Of a stretch of DNA of 64,000 nt, positions 1 through 8,037 are shown piece by piece. The position numbers were made by a program, and so were the translations under genes. Numbering within the stretch: position 1 is the stretch's first letter; each line of letters begins with the position of its first letter. Below the pieces are notes generated by a model. The model had not been told where the DNA came from and ran no database searches. It worked only from the letters and a program-made list of their open reading frames with translations. Origin of the DNA: JAXMCK01 sp046349395 (GTDB taxonomy: Bacteria; Pseudomonadota; Alphaproteobacteria; Geminicoccales; Geminicoccaceae); contig JAXMCK010000003.1 in the NCBI GenBank assembly GCA_046349395.1, positions 806,001-870,000 of the forward strand, given 5' to 3'.

Positions 1-163
1 CGACGGGGCACGAACTTACACGCTGTGGCTCGATGCGCGGCTCGCCAACGGCTATGTCGCACGGGCCCGCGCGGTGGTCTGGCTGCATGCCGGCCCGGGC
101 GGGGCGATCTACCGGGTGCTCGACTGGGCGCCCTACGTCATGCCCGGAGAGGCGCCCGCATGA
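1..163 (+). CDS. gspK: Type II secretion protein GspK, C-terminal end (partial)
   Basis: Only the last 53 codons are present; the gene begins upstream of the window. The visible residues end in a stretch reading YRVLDWAPYV, which resembles the C-terminal tail of GspK minor pseudopilins. The stop overlaps the next gene's start (ATGA at 160-163), so the two are translationally coupled. The assignment rests mainly on context, because a GspL-like and a GspM-like gene follow in the order seen in type II secretion operons. In that family GspK caps the inner-membrane pseudopilus tip. Confidence 0.55.
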   Translation, partial: DGARTYTLWLDARLANGYVARARAVVWLHAGPGGAIYRVLDWAPYVMPGEAPA

Positions 164-1272
164 CCTCGATGCCGAAGCAGCTTCCGGCACCCGCGAAGCG
201 GAGCCCGCTCGGCTGGTGGCTCGACGAGCTCGGCTCGCTGCTCCCGAAAAGCGGCCGGCGCTCCGACCAGATGGCGCGCGCCTGCCTGCTCCGCCTCGAG
301 GGCGAGGCGCTGCGCATCGTCGAGCTGCGCCGCGGCGCCGAGCAGGAGCTGGGGCGCGTCCTGCTACCCGGCGAAGGCATCGACACGACGGTCGATCCGG
401 ATCTGGTGAAGCAGGTCCGTTCACGCAGCGGTCGCGTCCGCCTCGTCCTGCGACCCAACGACGGTCTCGCCGTGAGCGATCGGCTCCCGGCCGGTGCCGA
501 GGGCGACGCCGCACTCATCATGCGGCACAAGATCGACATCCTGACCCCCTGGTCGGCAGAGGACGTGCTCTACGACGTCTTCGTCGCCGGCAAGCTGCCG
601 GACGGGCGAGTCGAGGCCGTGCTGGCCGTGGCCCCGAGGTCCGTCGTCGATGACGTGACCGGACGCCTGCAGGGGCTCGGCATCGTGCCTGATGCCGTGG
701 ATCTCATAGGCCCCGACGGCGTGAAGCCGCTCGGTGCCGACCTCCTGCATTTCGTGCGGCCGCCCAGCGGCCCCGGCTTCGTGCCGAAGGCGGTCCTGGG
801 GATCGTCGCCGTGGGCCTCCTCGCCAACGGTGTCATCGTCGGGCAGCAGGTCTGGGCGCGTCAGACGCACATCGAGGCGCAGACGGAGCGGGCGTCGGCC
901 CTGGAGCAGAGGTTCGCCGAGATTCCGCAGATGCAGGAACAGCTGGCCGACCTGGAGCGCGAGGCGAGCTTCATCAGCGCCGAGCGGCACCGTGTACCGT
1001 CGGCCGTGGTCGTGCTCGAGGTCCTGAGCCGCCTGCTGCCCGACACCGTCTGGCTGTCCGACCTGCAGCTCGACGGCACCAAGCTGACGATCAACGGCTA
1101 CGCCGACGCGGCCGCCCCCCTGGTGCCGCTGATCGAGGCGTCGCCGCACTTCAAGAACGTGCAGTTCGAGGCCGCCAGCACGCGGGTCCGGGCCGATGCG
1201 GCCGGCGGACGCGAGGTGGAGAGGTTCTCCATCACCGCCACGGTCGAGCCGCTGGCGGAGCCCGGCCCATGA
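160..1272 (+). CDS. gspL: Type II secretion protein GspL (PilN-like C-terminus)
   Basis: 370 residues, starting at the ATG that overlaps the preceding stop; the longer upstream reading frame only shadows gspK. Residues 40-200 form a cytoplasmic actin-like region. A single membrane segment lies at about 210-228. A coiled coil (about 235-280) and a periplasmic ferredoxin-like PilN/GspL domain follow to the end. GspL links the GspE ATPase to the inner-membrane platform of the type II secretion machine. The gene overlaps gspM by 4 bases. Identification is by architecture and operon position rather than by strong signature motifs. Confidence 0.7.
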   Translation: MTSMPKQLPAPAKRSPLGWWLDELGSLLPKSGRRSDQMARACLLRLEGEALRIVELRRGAEQELGRVLLPGEGIDTTVDPDLVKQVRSRSGRVRLVLRPNDGLAVSDRLPAGAEGDAALIMRHKIDILTPWSAEDVLYDVFVAGKLPDGRVEAVLAVAPRSVVDDVTGRLQGLGIVPDAVDLIGPDGVKPLGADLLHFVRPPSGPGFVPKAVLGIVAVGLLANGVIVGQQVWARQTHIEAQTERASALEQRFAEIPQMQEQLADLEREASFISAERHRVPSAVVVLEVLSRLLPDTVWLSDLQLDGTKLTINGYADAAAPLVPLIEASPHFKNVQFEAASTRVRADAAGGREVERFSITATVEPLAEPGP

Positions 1273-1871
1273 TGGACCGCCTCTCGCCGTCGGCCCGCAA
1301 GCTGGTGGCCGTTCTCGTCCTGGTCCTTGTCGTGGCCGCGGTCGCGGCACTGGCCGCGGCACCCTGGCTCCTGCTGCGGCATCAGGACGAGGAACTGGCG
1401 CGCGTCGACAAGCGCCTCGAGGACCTGCGCGCGCGCCTGCCGTTGCGCGACGAGCTGACGGCGAAGCTGCGTGCCCTGCAGCAGAACGGTGCGGCCGATC
1501 AGGCGATCGTGCGCGGTGCCACCTCGGCGATCGCTGCGGCGAGCCTCCAGGAGAAGCTGGCCGGGCTCGCGACCGAGCAGAACGTGGCCGTCGACCGGGT
1601 GCAGATCCTCGAGTCGGAGGCGGCTGCACCCTACGTGAAGGTCGGTCTCCGCATCGACGTCTCCGGGACCGTCGAGTCCGTGCGGAACCTCCTCTACACG
1701 ATCGAGACCGGTCAGCCCGTGCTCTTCGTGCGTGCCATGGACCTTCGTCTGCCGGAGGCTTCCGACACCTCGACGGGCCCGTCCGATATGCTGGCGGGGT
1801 CGATCGAGGTCTTCGCGTACGCCGAGGTCCAGGAGGCGCCCCAGCCGTCACCAGGCTCTACGAACGGTTGA
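1269..1871 (+). CDS. gspM: Type II secretion protein GspM-like (PilO/T2SSM_b type)
   Basis: 200 residues. A short cytoplasmic tail precedes one strong membrane segment (about 12-35), then a coiled coil (36-65) and a periplasmic alpha/beta domain rich in valine and alanine. This is the topology of GspM/PilO proteins, which pair with GspL. It is the last gene of the secretion operon here: no gspN or gspD follows, and the next stretch is non-coding. The C-terminal tail is proline/serine-rich and probably disordered. The start ATG lies within the gspL stop overlap. Confidence 0.65.
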   Translation: MMDRLSPSARKLVAVLVLVLVVAAVAALAAAPWLLLRHQDEELARVDKRLEDLRARLPLRDELTAKLRALQQNGAADQAIVRGATSAIAAASLQEKLAGLATEQNVAVDRVQILESEAAAPYVKVGLRIDVSGTVESVRNLLYTIETGQPVLFVRAMDLRLPEASDTSTGPSDMLAGSIEVFAYAEVQEAPQPSPGSTNG

Positions 1872-2257
1872 CAAAGCAAGAAAACTAAGTCAGTCTCCAG
1901 CTTGGTTAAGTAGTCGAGGTTCCTTCGTCAGACAGAGCGAAACAGATGGCATGTCGCCATCCGGGCTGCGACTGCAGAGCCGAGACATCGCGCAACACCC
2001 TTGCCGGGAGTCTTCGCGACATGCTGCCACCGGGTCGTTGAGCGGGCTTTCGCCCACCGCGAAAGTCCAAGATGGATCCAGCCGTAGAGATGCGGTGTCG
2101 AATGGTGACCATCTACTGACTGACAATCTGGTTCGACATAGCGACCTTATGGGTCGATAATTCCGGCTTTGAGCCGAACAACGGGTCGACTGTAGACCCA
2201 AGAACCCCGCCGCGACCCCGTCCGGCGGGGTTCGTCGTTGCATGGCCCCCTGTCGCC
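1872..2257 (+). other. Structured intergenic region after the secretion operon
   Basis: About 430 bases separate gspM from the next start, and no convincing protein is encoded. The + strand can form several local hairpins: GATGGC/GCCATC at 1945-1961, CGGCT/AGCCG near 2164-2176, GGGTC/GACCC at 2183-2199, and a strong 10-bp stem at 2203-2232. Composition is less G+C-rich than the flanking genes. It may be a long 3' UTR or an unrecognised small RNA ending at the last hairpin. No match to tmRNA, RNase P RNA, 6S or SRP RNA signatures was recognised. Confidence 0.35.
2203..2232 (+). terminator. Strong GC hairpin, probable transcription terminator
   Basis: AACCCCGCCG at 2203-2212 pairs perfectly with CGGCGGGGTT at 2223-2232 across a 10-base loop. 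The T-run after it is weak (TTCGTCGTTG), so termination strength is uncertain. It would end the gspK-L-M transcript or a small RNA in the preceding gap. Confidence 0.5.
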
Positions 2258-2302
2258 GTGTCACGAGGCTCAGCGCAGCCGGAACGAAGCAGGAGAGGCG
2301 GC

Positions 2303-2668
2303 ATGGCGGTGGTGCGCTACCAGCGCGGCGAGAACGACGAGCGTCCCTGGGGCCGGTGGGAGGTCCTCGACACCGGTCAGGGGTTCTGCGTGAAGCGGAT
2401 CAGCGTGAAGCCGGGTGCCACCCTCTCCCTGCAGCTCCACCATCACCGCGAGGAGCACTGGGTCATCGTCGCCGGGCGCGCCCGAGTGACGCGGGGGTCG
2501 GAGACGCTGGTGCTGGAGCGCAATCAGAACGTCTTCATCCCGGTCGAGACCGCACACCGGATCGAGAACATCGGCAGCGAACTCCTGGAGTTCGTCGAGG
2601 TCCAGGTCGGCGACGATCTCGACGAGAACGACATCGTCCGCCTCGAGGACAAGTACGGCCGGTCATGA
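2303..2668 (+). CDS. Single-domain cupin, mannose-6-phosphate isomerase type II-like
   Basis: 121 residues, one cupin barrel. The start at 2303 is preceded by AGGAGAGG; an earlier in-frame start would add 15 low-complexity residues. Motifs match the C-terminal isomerase domain of type II phosphomannose isomerase/GDP-mannose pyrophosphorylases: PWGRWEVLD, QLHHHREEHWVIVAGRARV (metal-binding histidines and glutamate) and the second motif IPVETAHRIEN. The family interconverts fructose-6-phosphate and mannose-6-phosphate. Here the pyrophosphorylase half is missing, so substrate is inferred. The gene overlaps the downstream SDR gene by 4 bases (ATGA). Confidence 0.75.
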   Translation: MAVVRYQRGENDERPWGRWEVLDTGQGFCVKRISVKPGATLSLQLHHHREEHWVIVAGRARVTRGSETLVLERNQNVFIPVETAHRIENIGSELLEFVEVQVGDDLDENDIVRLEDKYGRS

Positions 2669-3414
2669 CGCGCAAGAACCTGCTGGTCACCGGCGGCGCC
2701 CGCGGCATCGGTGCCGCCGTCTGCCGCCTCGCCGCCGCCGAGGGCTACGATGTCGCCGTCAACTATGCCGGCCGCGCCGACGCCGCGGAGGCGGTCGCCC
2801 GCGACGTCCGCGATCGGGGCGGCCGTGCGGTCACCATCAAGGCCGACATCAGCGACGCGGCCGAGGTCGCCGCCATGTTCGACCGGGCCGAGGTGGAACT
2901 GGGTAAGCTCGACGCCTTCGTCAGCAATGCCGGCATCATCCACAAGGCGATGCCGCTGGCCGACATGCCGGTCGACGTCATCCGCCGCGTCATCGACGTC
3001 GACCTGACCGGCCATCTTTTCAGCCTGCGCGAGGCCGTGCGCCGCATGGGCTGCTCGCGCGGGGGCAAGGGCGGCAGCATCGTCACGCTGTCCTCGATGG
3101 CCTCGGAGTTGATGGGCCTCGGCGGCTTCGTGACCTACGGGGCCGCCAAGGGCGGGATCGACGTGCTGACAAAGGGCCTCGGCAAGGAGGTCGCCGGCGA
3201 TGGTATTCGGATTAACGGGCTGCGCCCCGGCCTCATCGACACCGACATGCAGGACGACACCGGCATCCCGCAGCGGATCGAGAAGGCAGGCCCCGGCGTG
3301 CCGATCGGCCGCGCGGGCAAGGTCGAGGAAGTGGCCGAAGCCGTGATCTGGCTCCTCTCCGACAAGGCCAGCTACGTCGCCGGGACGGTCTTCAACGTGT
3401 CAGGCGCCCGCTAG
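2665..3414 (+). CDS. SDR-family oxidoreductase (FabG-like)
   Basis: 249 residues, classical short-chain dehydrogenase. The NAD(P)-binding motif GGARGIG lies at about 9-15, NAG at about 90, a catalytic serine in the VTLSSMAS segment, and the YxxxK pair in YGAAK. The C-terminal RPGLIDTDM segment is typical of FabG/glucose-dehydrogenase-like members. It is translationally coupled to the cupin upstream, suggesting a joint role in sugar or polyketide-like metabolism. The substrate cannot be read from the sequence. A 7-bp hairpin (3419-3437) lies just after the stop. Confidence 0.8.
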   Translation: MTRKNLLVTGGARGIGAAVCRLAAAEGYDVAVNYAGRADAAEAVARDVRDRGGRAVTIKADISDAAEVAAMFDRAEVELGKLDAFVSNAGIIHKAMPLADMPVDVIRRVIDVDLTGHLFSLREAVRRMGCSRGGKGGSIVTLSSMASELMGLGGFVTYGAAKGGIDVLTKGLGKEVAGDGIRINGLRPGLIDTDMQDDTGIPQRIEKAGPGVPIGRAGKVEEVAEAVIWLLSDKASYVAGTVFNVSGAR

Positions 3415-3537
3415 AGATTATCCGCGTTCAGCGGATACCCGAGGCTCAAGTAGCCGCTAGGCCGCTCGGCAACGATAGGACCCGTCGTTCTTCCCGCACC
3501 GCGTGCCCATATGCTGGGGCGGGTGGTGGAGGGTTGA

Positions 3538-4542
3538 ATGCTCGACGAGACCAGGATCGATTGGCTGGCCGACACGGACGCGGTCGGCGACACGATGCCG
3601 CCGGCCGTTCGACCGGGCGACGGCGATCTCTTGGATGCCTATTCGGATGCCGTGAGCCGTGCCGCGGCCCGCGTCGCCCCGAGCGTCGCCCACCTCGTGG
3701 TCGAGGGTCCGCGTGGGAACGGCAGCGGCTCGGGCTTCCTGTTCACCTCCGACGGCTATCTGCTCACCAACAGCCACGTCGTCGGCGGTGCGCGCACCGT
3801 GCGCGCCACCTTCCCCGATGGGACCACGCTGCCGGCCTATCTGGTCGGCGACGACCCCGACACCGACCTCGCCGTGCTGCAGGTCCACGGCGCCCGGCAG
3901 CCCGCGGTCGAGTTGGCTCCCTCGGACCGTCTGCGCGTCGGCCAGATCGCGATCGCGATCGGCAACCCCCTGGGCTTCGACTGCACCGTGACCGCGGGCG
4001 TGGTCAGCGCCCTCGGGCGCAGCCTGCGGGGCGTCTCCGGCAGGCTGATCGAGGACGTGCTGCAGACCGATGCCGCCCTCAATCCCGGCAACTCGGGCGG
4101 CCCGCTGGTCAACGGCCACGGCCGGGCGATCGGCGTCGCCACGGCGACGATCCGCGGCGCGCAAGGGCTCTGCTTCGCCATCGCCAGCAACACCGCGGTC
4201 TTCGTGCTGGGCGAGATCCTTCGCCATGGCCGCGTCCGTCGCAGCTGGCTCGGAATCGCCGGGCAGACCGTCCCGATCGGCCGCTCCTTGGCGCGCCGGC
4301 TGGAGCGGACCGCCGAGACGGCCGTCCGCGTGGTCGAGGTCGAGAGCGGCAGCCCGGCGGCACGGGCCGGCGTGCTCGCAGGCGACCTGCTGCTCGGCCT
4401 CGACGAACACGAGGTGAGCGGCGTCGACCATCTGCACCGCCTGCTCGATGCGAGCCGTCTCGGGAGGACCACGGCGCTGGCCCTGCTCCGCGGCGGCATC
4501 GTCTCGAAGGTCGACGTCGTCGCCATCGCGCGGCCGCGCTAG
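3538..4542 (+). CDS. Trypsin-like serine protease with PDZ domain (HtrA/DegP-like, no signal peptide)
   Basis: 334 residues. The catalytic triad is visible: His80 in TNSHVV, Asp110 in DTDLAVL and Ser186 in NPGNSGGPL. One PDZ domain follows (about 240-330). DegP-type proteases normally carry a signal peptide or membrane anchor and often two PDZ domains. Here the first 50 residues are acidic and hydrophilic with no membrane segment, so the protein should stay in the cytoplasm unless the start is wrong. Family role: ATP-independent degradation of misfolded proteins. It stands alone between the SDR and the exporter gene. Confidence 0.85.
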   Translation: MLDETRIDWLADTDAVGDTMPPAVRPGDGDLLDAYSDAVSRAAARVAPSVAHLVVEGPRGNGSGSGFLFTSDGYLLTNSHVVGGARTVRATFPDGTTLPAYLVGDDPDTDLAVLQVHGARQPAVELAPSDRLRVGQIAIAIGNPLGFDCTVTAGVVSALGRSLRGVSGRLIEDVLQTDAALNPGNSGGPLVNGHGRAIGVATATIRGAQGLCFAIASNTAVFVLGEILRHGRVRRSWLGIAGQTVPIGRSLARRLERTAETAVRVVEVESGSPAARAGVLAGDLLLGLDEHEVSGVDHLHRLLDASRLGRTTALALLRGGIVSKVDVVAIARPR

Positions 4543-4717
4543 GGCGTACGCCTGGACGGCAGCCGCCAGTCCACCAAAGCCTGACGGTGTACCGTCCGGA
4601 CTGCTACACTGGCACTTTGCCGAGCGCCCGCCGAAGGTGACGATGCATCGATCTGCCGACCGCTGCCCGAGAAGGCCGCCCCGCCGCCGCGCCCACCGTC
4701 CCTGAGGTCACCCGGCG

Positions 4718-5983
4718 ATGCGGCGCCTCCTGAAGCAGACCTGGTCCCTGCTCCTCGGCATCGCGATCCTGATGCTGGGCTACGGTCTGCAGGGCACGCT
4801 GCTCGGCGTGCGCGCGAGCCTGGAGAACTTCCAGACGGCCGTCACCGGCATCATCATGTCGGGCTATTATGTGGGCCTGCTGGTCGGCTCGCTGCGGGCG
4901 CCCATCCTCGTCGCCCGTGTGGGGCACGTCAGGGTCTTCGCGGCCCTTCTCTCGCTGGGCTCCGCGGCGGTCCTGCTGCACCCCGTGCTGATCGATGCCG
5001 GCTTCTGGTTCCTCTTGCGCTTCGTCACCGGCTATTGCTTCGCCGGCGCGTTCATCGTCGCCGAAAGCTGGCTCAACGGTGCCGCGACCAACGACACCCG
5101 CGGCAGCCTGCTGTCGGTCTACATGCTGGTGCAGATGGGAGCACTGGCGGGCGGGCAGTACCTGCTGAGCCTCGCCGATCCGGCGGGCTTCAACCTCTTC
5201 ATCCTGGTCTCGGTGCTGGTCTCCGTCGCCGCCGTGCCGATGCTGCTGACGGCGACCGCGGCGCCGGCGATCGGCAAGCGCTCGTCGGTTAGCCTCATCG
5301 ACCTGTTCAGGATCTCCCCGCTCGGCATGGCCGGTGTCGTCGGGGTGGGCTTCGCCCATAGTGCCATCTACGCGATGGGACCGGTCTTCGCCAAAGTGGA
5401 GGGTCTGCCGCTCACGGCCATCGCGACCTTCATGGCGTCGATCGTCCTGGGCGGTGCCGCGTTCCAATGGCCGATCGGCAGATTGTCGGACCGGCTGGAC
5501 CGCCGGCTCGTGATCCTGGCCGCGACCTCGCTCACCGTCGCCGTCCTGCTCCTCGACGTGCTGGCACCCGAGCGGTCCTGGCTGCTGTTCACGATCTTCT
5601 TCTGCGTCGGCGGCTTGTCCCTGCCGCTCTATGCGGTGCTGGTCGCCCACACCAACGACTACCTCTCCCCCGACCAGATGGTCGGTGCATCGAGCGCCCT
5701 CGTGCTGGCCTACGGCGTGGGTGCCGTCATCGGGCCGATCGCGGTCGCGACCTGCATGCAGGTGCTGGGTCCGAACGGGTTCGTGCTCTATCTGGCGGCC
5801 ATCCACGCCGCGATCGGCGCCTATACTGCCTGGCGGATGACCCGCCGCACGGCCATTCCGGCTGCCGAGCGCGGAAGCTACGTCCCGACGGCGGCGCCGA
5901 CCACGGTCTCCACGGCACTGGCCCAGGAGGCCCGGCGCGAGGAGCGTCCGCACCCGTCCTCGTCCGTACAGATGGTCCCGTAA
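4718..5983 (+). CDS. MFS transporter, YcaD-like
   Basis: 421 residues with about 12 hydrophobic segments and the MFS loop motif GRLSDRLDRR between segments 8 and 9. Overall layout, including MSGYYVGLLVGS and FVTGYCFAGAFIVAESWLN, matches the YcaD/sugar-permease-like MFS group of alphaproteobacteria. The C-terminal 45 residues are hydrophilic and likely cytoplasmic. The substrate is unknown. A 175-base gap separates it from the protease gene, so it is probably transcribed separately. Confidence 0.8.
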   Translation: MRRLLKQTWSLLLGIAILMLGYGLQGTLLGVRASLENFQTAVTGIIMSGYYVGLLVGSLRAPILVARVGHVRVFAALLSLGSAAVLLHPVLIDAGFWFLLRFVTGYCFAGAFIVAESWLNGAATNDTRGSLLSVYMLVQMGALAGGQYLLSLADPAGFNLFILVSVLVSVAAVPMLLTATAAPAIGKRSSVSLIDLFRISPLGMAGVVGVGFAHSAIYAMGPVFAKVEGLPLTAIATFMASIVLGGAAFQWPIGRLSDRLDRRLVILAATSLTVAVLLLDVLAPERSWLLFTIFFCVGGLSLPLYAVLVAHTNDYLSPDQMVGASSALVLAYGVGAVIGPIAVATCMQVLGPNGFVLYLAAIHAAIGAYTAWRMTRRTAIPAAERGSYVPTAAPTTVSTALAQEARREERPHPSSSVQMVP

Positions 5984-6281
5984 CCCCGGTGCGACGTCCT
6001 CCAGGTTTGGTCTCGCGCCCTTCTTTCTTTGAGGTTATAGTAACGACGTGGATGAACATCCCCCAGGGTTCAACGCCGTAGCGCCTCGCGTCTCGTACTC
6101 GCTCCCGGGCCCACGCCGTCCTCGCGCGTGAGTCTGCCCGGACAACCGGCCGGCGTCGTGAACCAACAAGTTGCGTCGTCGGGTGGAGTGGGTCCGCAGT
6201 ACGGCCGCAGGTCGGTTACGGGGCGGTCCAGGATGGATCAGGCATCCATGGTCTCGGTCCCCTTGTGTCCTGGAAGCCCTG
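5984..6281 (+). promoter_or_regulatory. Long leader region of the RRM-protein gene
   Basis: 298 bases with no supported ORF. It holds an AT-rich patch (CTTTGAGGTTATAGTAACG, 6032-6050) that could be a promoter, and near the gene a hairpin ATGGAT-CAGGC-ATCCAT (6233-6249). If transcription begins in the patch, the 5' UTR would exceed 200 bases, as in cold-regulated RNA-binding-protein genes. Promoter placement is inference. Confidence 0.3.
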
Positions 6282-6755
6282 ATGTCTTGTAAGCTGTTCG
6301 TTGCCAACTTTCCTTATTCGACGACCCCGGAAGAGCTCACCGGCATCTTCAGCAGTCATGGTGAAGTGCTGTCGGTGAAAGTCGCGACCGATCGTGAGAC
6401 TGGCCGGTCGCGAGGCTTCGGCTTCGTCGAGATGGCGTCGCAGGAGGCCGCGGACACGGCCATCCGCGAGCTGGACGGCTTTCAGATGGGCGGACGGGCA
6501 TTGGCCGTCAGGGTCGCCGAGGAGCGCGCCCGGCCGATGGGCGGACCCGGCGGTGCCATGGGCGCTCCCCGTGGTCCCCGCGGCCCGCGTCCGATGGGTG
6601 GCGACGGCGGCGGTCCTCGCGGTGGCTTCGGTGGCCCGCGGGGCGGTGGCGGCGGCTTCGGCGGCCCGCGCGAGGGTGGCTTCGGCGGTCCGCGCGACGA
6701 TGGCGGCTTCGGCGGCCCGCGTGGTCCCCGCGGTCCACGCGGTCCCCGTTACTGA
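6282..6755 (+). CDS. Glycine-rich RNA-binding protein with one RRM domain
   Basis: 157 residues. RRM fold at 3-80, with RNP2 LFVANF (5-10) and RNP1 RGFGFVEM (44-51) intact. From residue 82 on it is a low-complexity tail of Gly, Arg and Pro repeats (GGFGGPR-like units), expected to be disordered and RNA-binding. Such proteins in cyanobacteria and proteobacteria are often cold-induced RNA chaperones; the role here is by analogy. The start was chosen because the RRM begins four residues later. The in-frame extension back to 6171 has no family support. A terminator hairpin follows. Confidence 0.88.
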   Translation: MSCKLFVANFPYSTTPEELTGIFSSHGEVLSVKVATDRETGRSRGFGFVEMASQEAADTAIRELDGFQMGGRALAVRVAEERARPMGGPGGAMGAPRGPRGPRPMGGDGGGPRGGFGGPRGGGGGFGGPREGGFGGPRDDGGFGGPRGPRGPRGPRY

Positions 6756-6784
6756 TCCGATCCTGACTTTCTCGGGGTGAACGG

Positions 6785-6827
6785 GCGCCCGGCTGGTTGG
6801 CCGGGCGCTCCACCCGATCCCTTTTTC
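6785..6827 (+). terminator. Rho-independent terminator of the RRM-protein gene
   Basis: Perfect 9-bp stem GCGCCCGGC (6785-6793) with GCCGGGCGC (6800-6808), 6-base loop. A pyrimidine stretch with TTTTTCTTT follows after about 12 bases. It lies just before the convergent gene ending at 6830. Confidence 0.6.
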
Positions 6828-6829
6828 TT

Positions 6830-7933
6830 TCAGCGGACCATGACGACCGGCTCGCCGAGTGCCGTCATCAGAGGGTCCACGCCGAGGCCAGGGCGCTCGG
6901 AGGCACGCATGGACCCGGCATGGCGCGAGGGCGCGCCATCGGCGGTCCGGACCGTTACGTAGCTGTTGAAGTCGGTGGCCGAGAAGCGGAAGCGCTCCGG
7001 AGTGCTGTGGGCGAGGTGGGCGATCGCCGCGGTGGTGATGTCCCCACCCCAGCTGTCCTCGATCGTCATCGCGATGCCGAGCTCGACGCAGAGATCACGG
7101 ATGAGCCGGGCCTTGGTCAGGCCGCCGACCTTCGAGATCTTGATGTTGAGCACGTCCATCGCGCGATCGGCGGCGGCCCGCACCAGGGCCTGGACATCGC
7201 CCACGATCTCGTCGAGCACGAAAGGGTGCCGGCACTGACGACGGACTTCCAGGCACTCCTCGTAGGTGGCGCAGGGCTGCTCGATGTAGACGTCGAGATC
7301 GTCGACCGCGCGGATCACGCGCAGCGCCTCGTGCGGCAGCCAGCCCGTGTTCGCGTCGGCGACGAGGATCTCGTCCGGCCCCAGCACCGCGCGTACGGCG
7401 CGGATGCGGGCGATGTCCGCCTCGACGGAGCTGCCCGACTTGAGCTGGAACCGTCGGTAGCCCTGCTCGCGATAGGCCGCGACATTGGCGGCCATGGCAT
7501 CCGGGGCCGCCTGCGAGATGGCCCGGTAGAGGTCGACGGCTTCCCCCTGACGCCCCCCGAGCAGTGTCACGACGGGAACGCCCAGTGCCTTGCCGGCAAG
7601 GTCCCAGCAGGCGATGTCGAGGGCGGCCTTCGCATAAGCGTGGCCCTTCAGCGCCCCGTCCATGGCGAGGTTGACCGACGTCACGTCCCGGGGGTCGAGG
7701 CCGATCAGGGCCGGTGCGATCTCGCCGATGCCCGTCCGCACCCCGGCCGCATAGGCCGGCAGGTAGACGGGGCCGAGCGGGCAGGTCTCGCCCCAGCCGG
7801 TGAGCCCCTCGTCCGTCGTGACCGAGACCACCGTGCTGTCGAACACCTCGACGAACTTGCCGAGCGACCATGCATAGCGGCCTTCGCGCAGGGGCAGCTC
7901 CACCCGGTAGGCGCGCACCTCGGCGATCCGCAT
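6830..7933 (-). CDS. Enolase-superfamily enzyme, cis-3-hydroxy-L-proline dehydratase / hydroxyproline-betaine epimerase-like
   Basis: 367 residues, mandelate racemase/muconate-lactonizing type. Start at 7933 follows GGGGAGGA. A capping domain precedes a barrel with the first lysine in FQLKSGSS, metal ligands in ADANTGW, YIEQPC and LDEIV, and a second lysine in NIKISKVGG. That gives the two-lysine catalytic arrangement. The run SWGGDITTAAIAHLA and the YEECLEVRR segment match the hydroxyproline-processing subgroup (c3LHypD/HpbD). A proline-racemase-family hydroxyproline epimerase sits at the far end of the window, which is compatible with hydroxyproline use. Exact substrate unproven. Confidence 0.75.
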   Translation of the reverse strand: MRIAEVRAYRVELPLREGRYAWSLGKFVEVFDSTVVSVTTDEGLTGWGETCPLGPVYLPAYAAGVRTGIGEIAPALIGLDPRDVTSVNLAMDGALKGHAYAKAALDIACWDLAGKALGVPVVTLLGGRQGEAVDLYRAISQAAPDAMAANVAAYREQGYRRFQLKSGSSVEADIARIRAVRAVLGPDEILVADANTGWLPHEALRVIRAVDDLDVYIEQPCATYEECLEVRRQCRHPFVLDEIVGDVQALVRAAADRAMDVLNIKISKVGGLTKARLIRDLCVELGIAMTIEDSWGGDITTAAIAHLAHSTPERFRFSATDFNSYVTVRTADGAPSRHAGSMRASERPGLGVDPLMTALGEPVVMVR

Positions 7934-8037
7934 CCGATCCTCCCCGTTTCGCCCCGTGCCGGGCGCGCTCGCGTTGACGGTCGACCGACCCCTACCTACA
8001 TACCGCCCGCCCTGCATAGTCCCGGTTCCGTGGACGG

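Noticed and set aside
1868..1873. TTGACA that could be a -35 box at the end of gspM
   Set aside because: No acceptable -10 hexamer at 16-18 bases; the sequence mostly encodes the end of gspM.
2183..2199. 5-bp stem with 7-base loop resembling a tRNA anticodon arm
   Set aside because: The loop lacks the invariant T before the anticodon and no acceptor, D or T arms with GGTTCRANNCC are present nearby.
3419..3437. TATCCGC-GTTCA-GCGGATA hairpin after the SDR gene
   Set aside because: 7-bp stem without a T-run; too weak to call a terminator with confidence.
6600..6752. Tandem GGC/CGC-rich repeats within the RRM gene
   Set aside because: They encode the glycine/arginine low-complexity tail of the RNA-binding protein and are not an independent DNA repeat or CRISPR.
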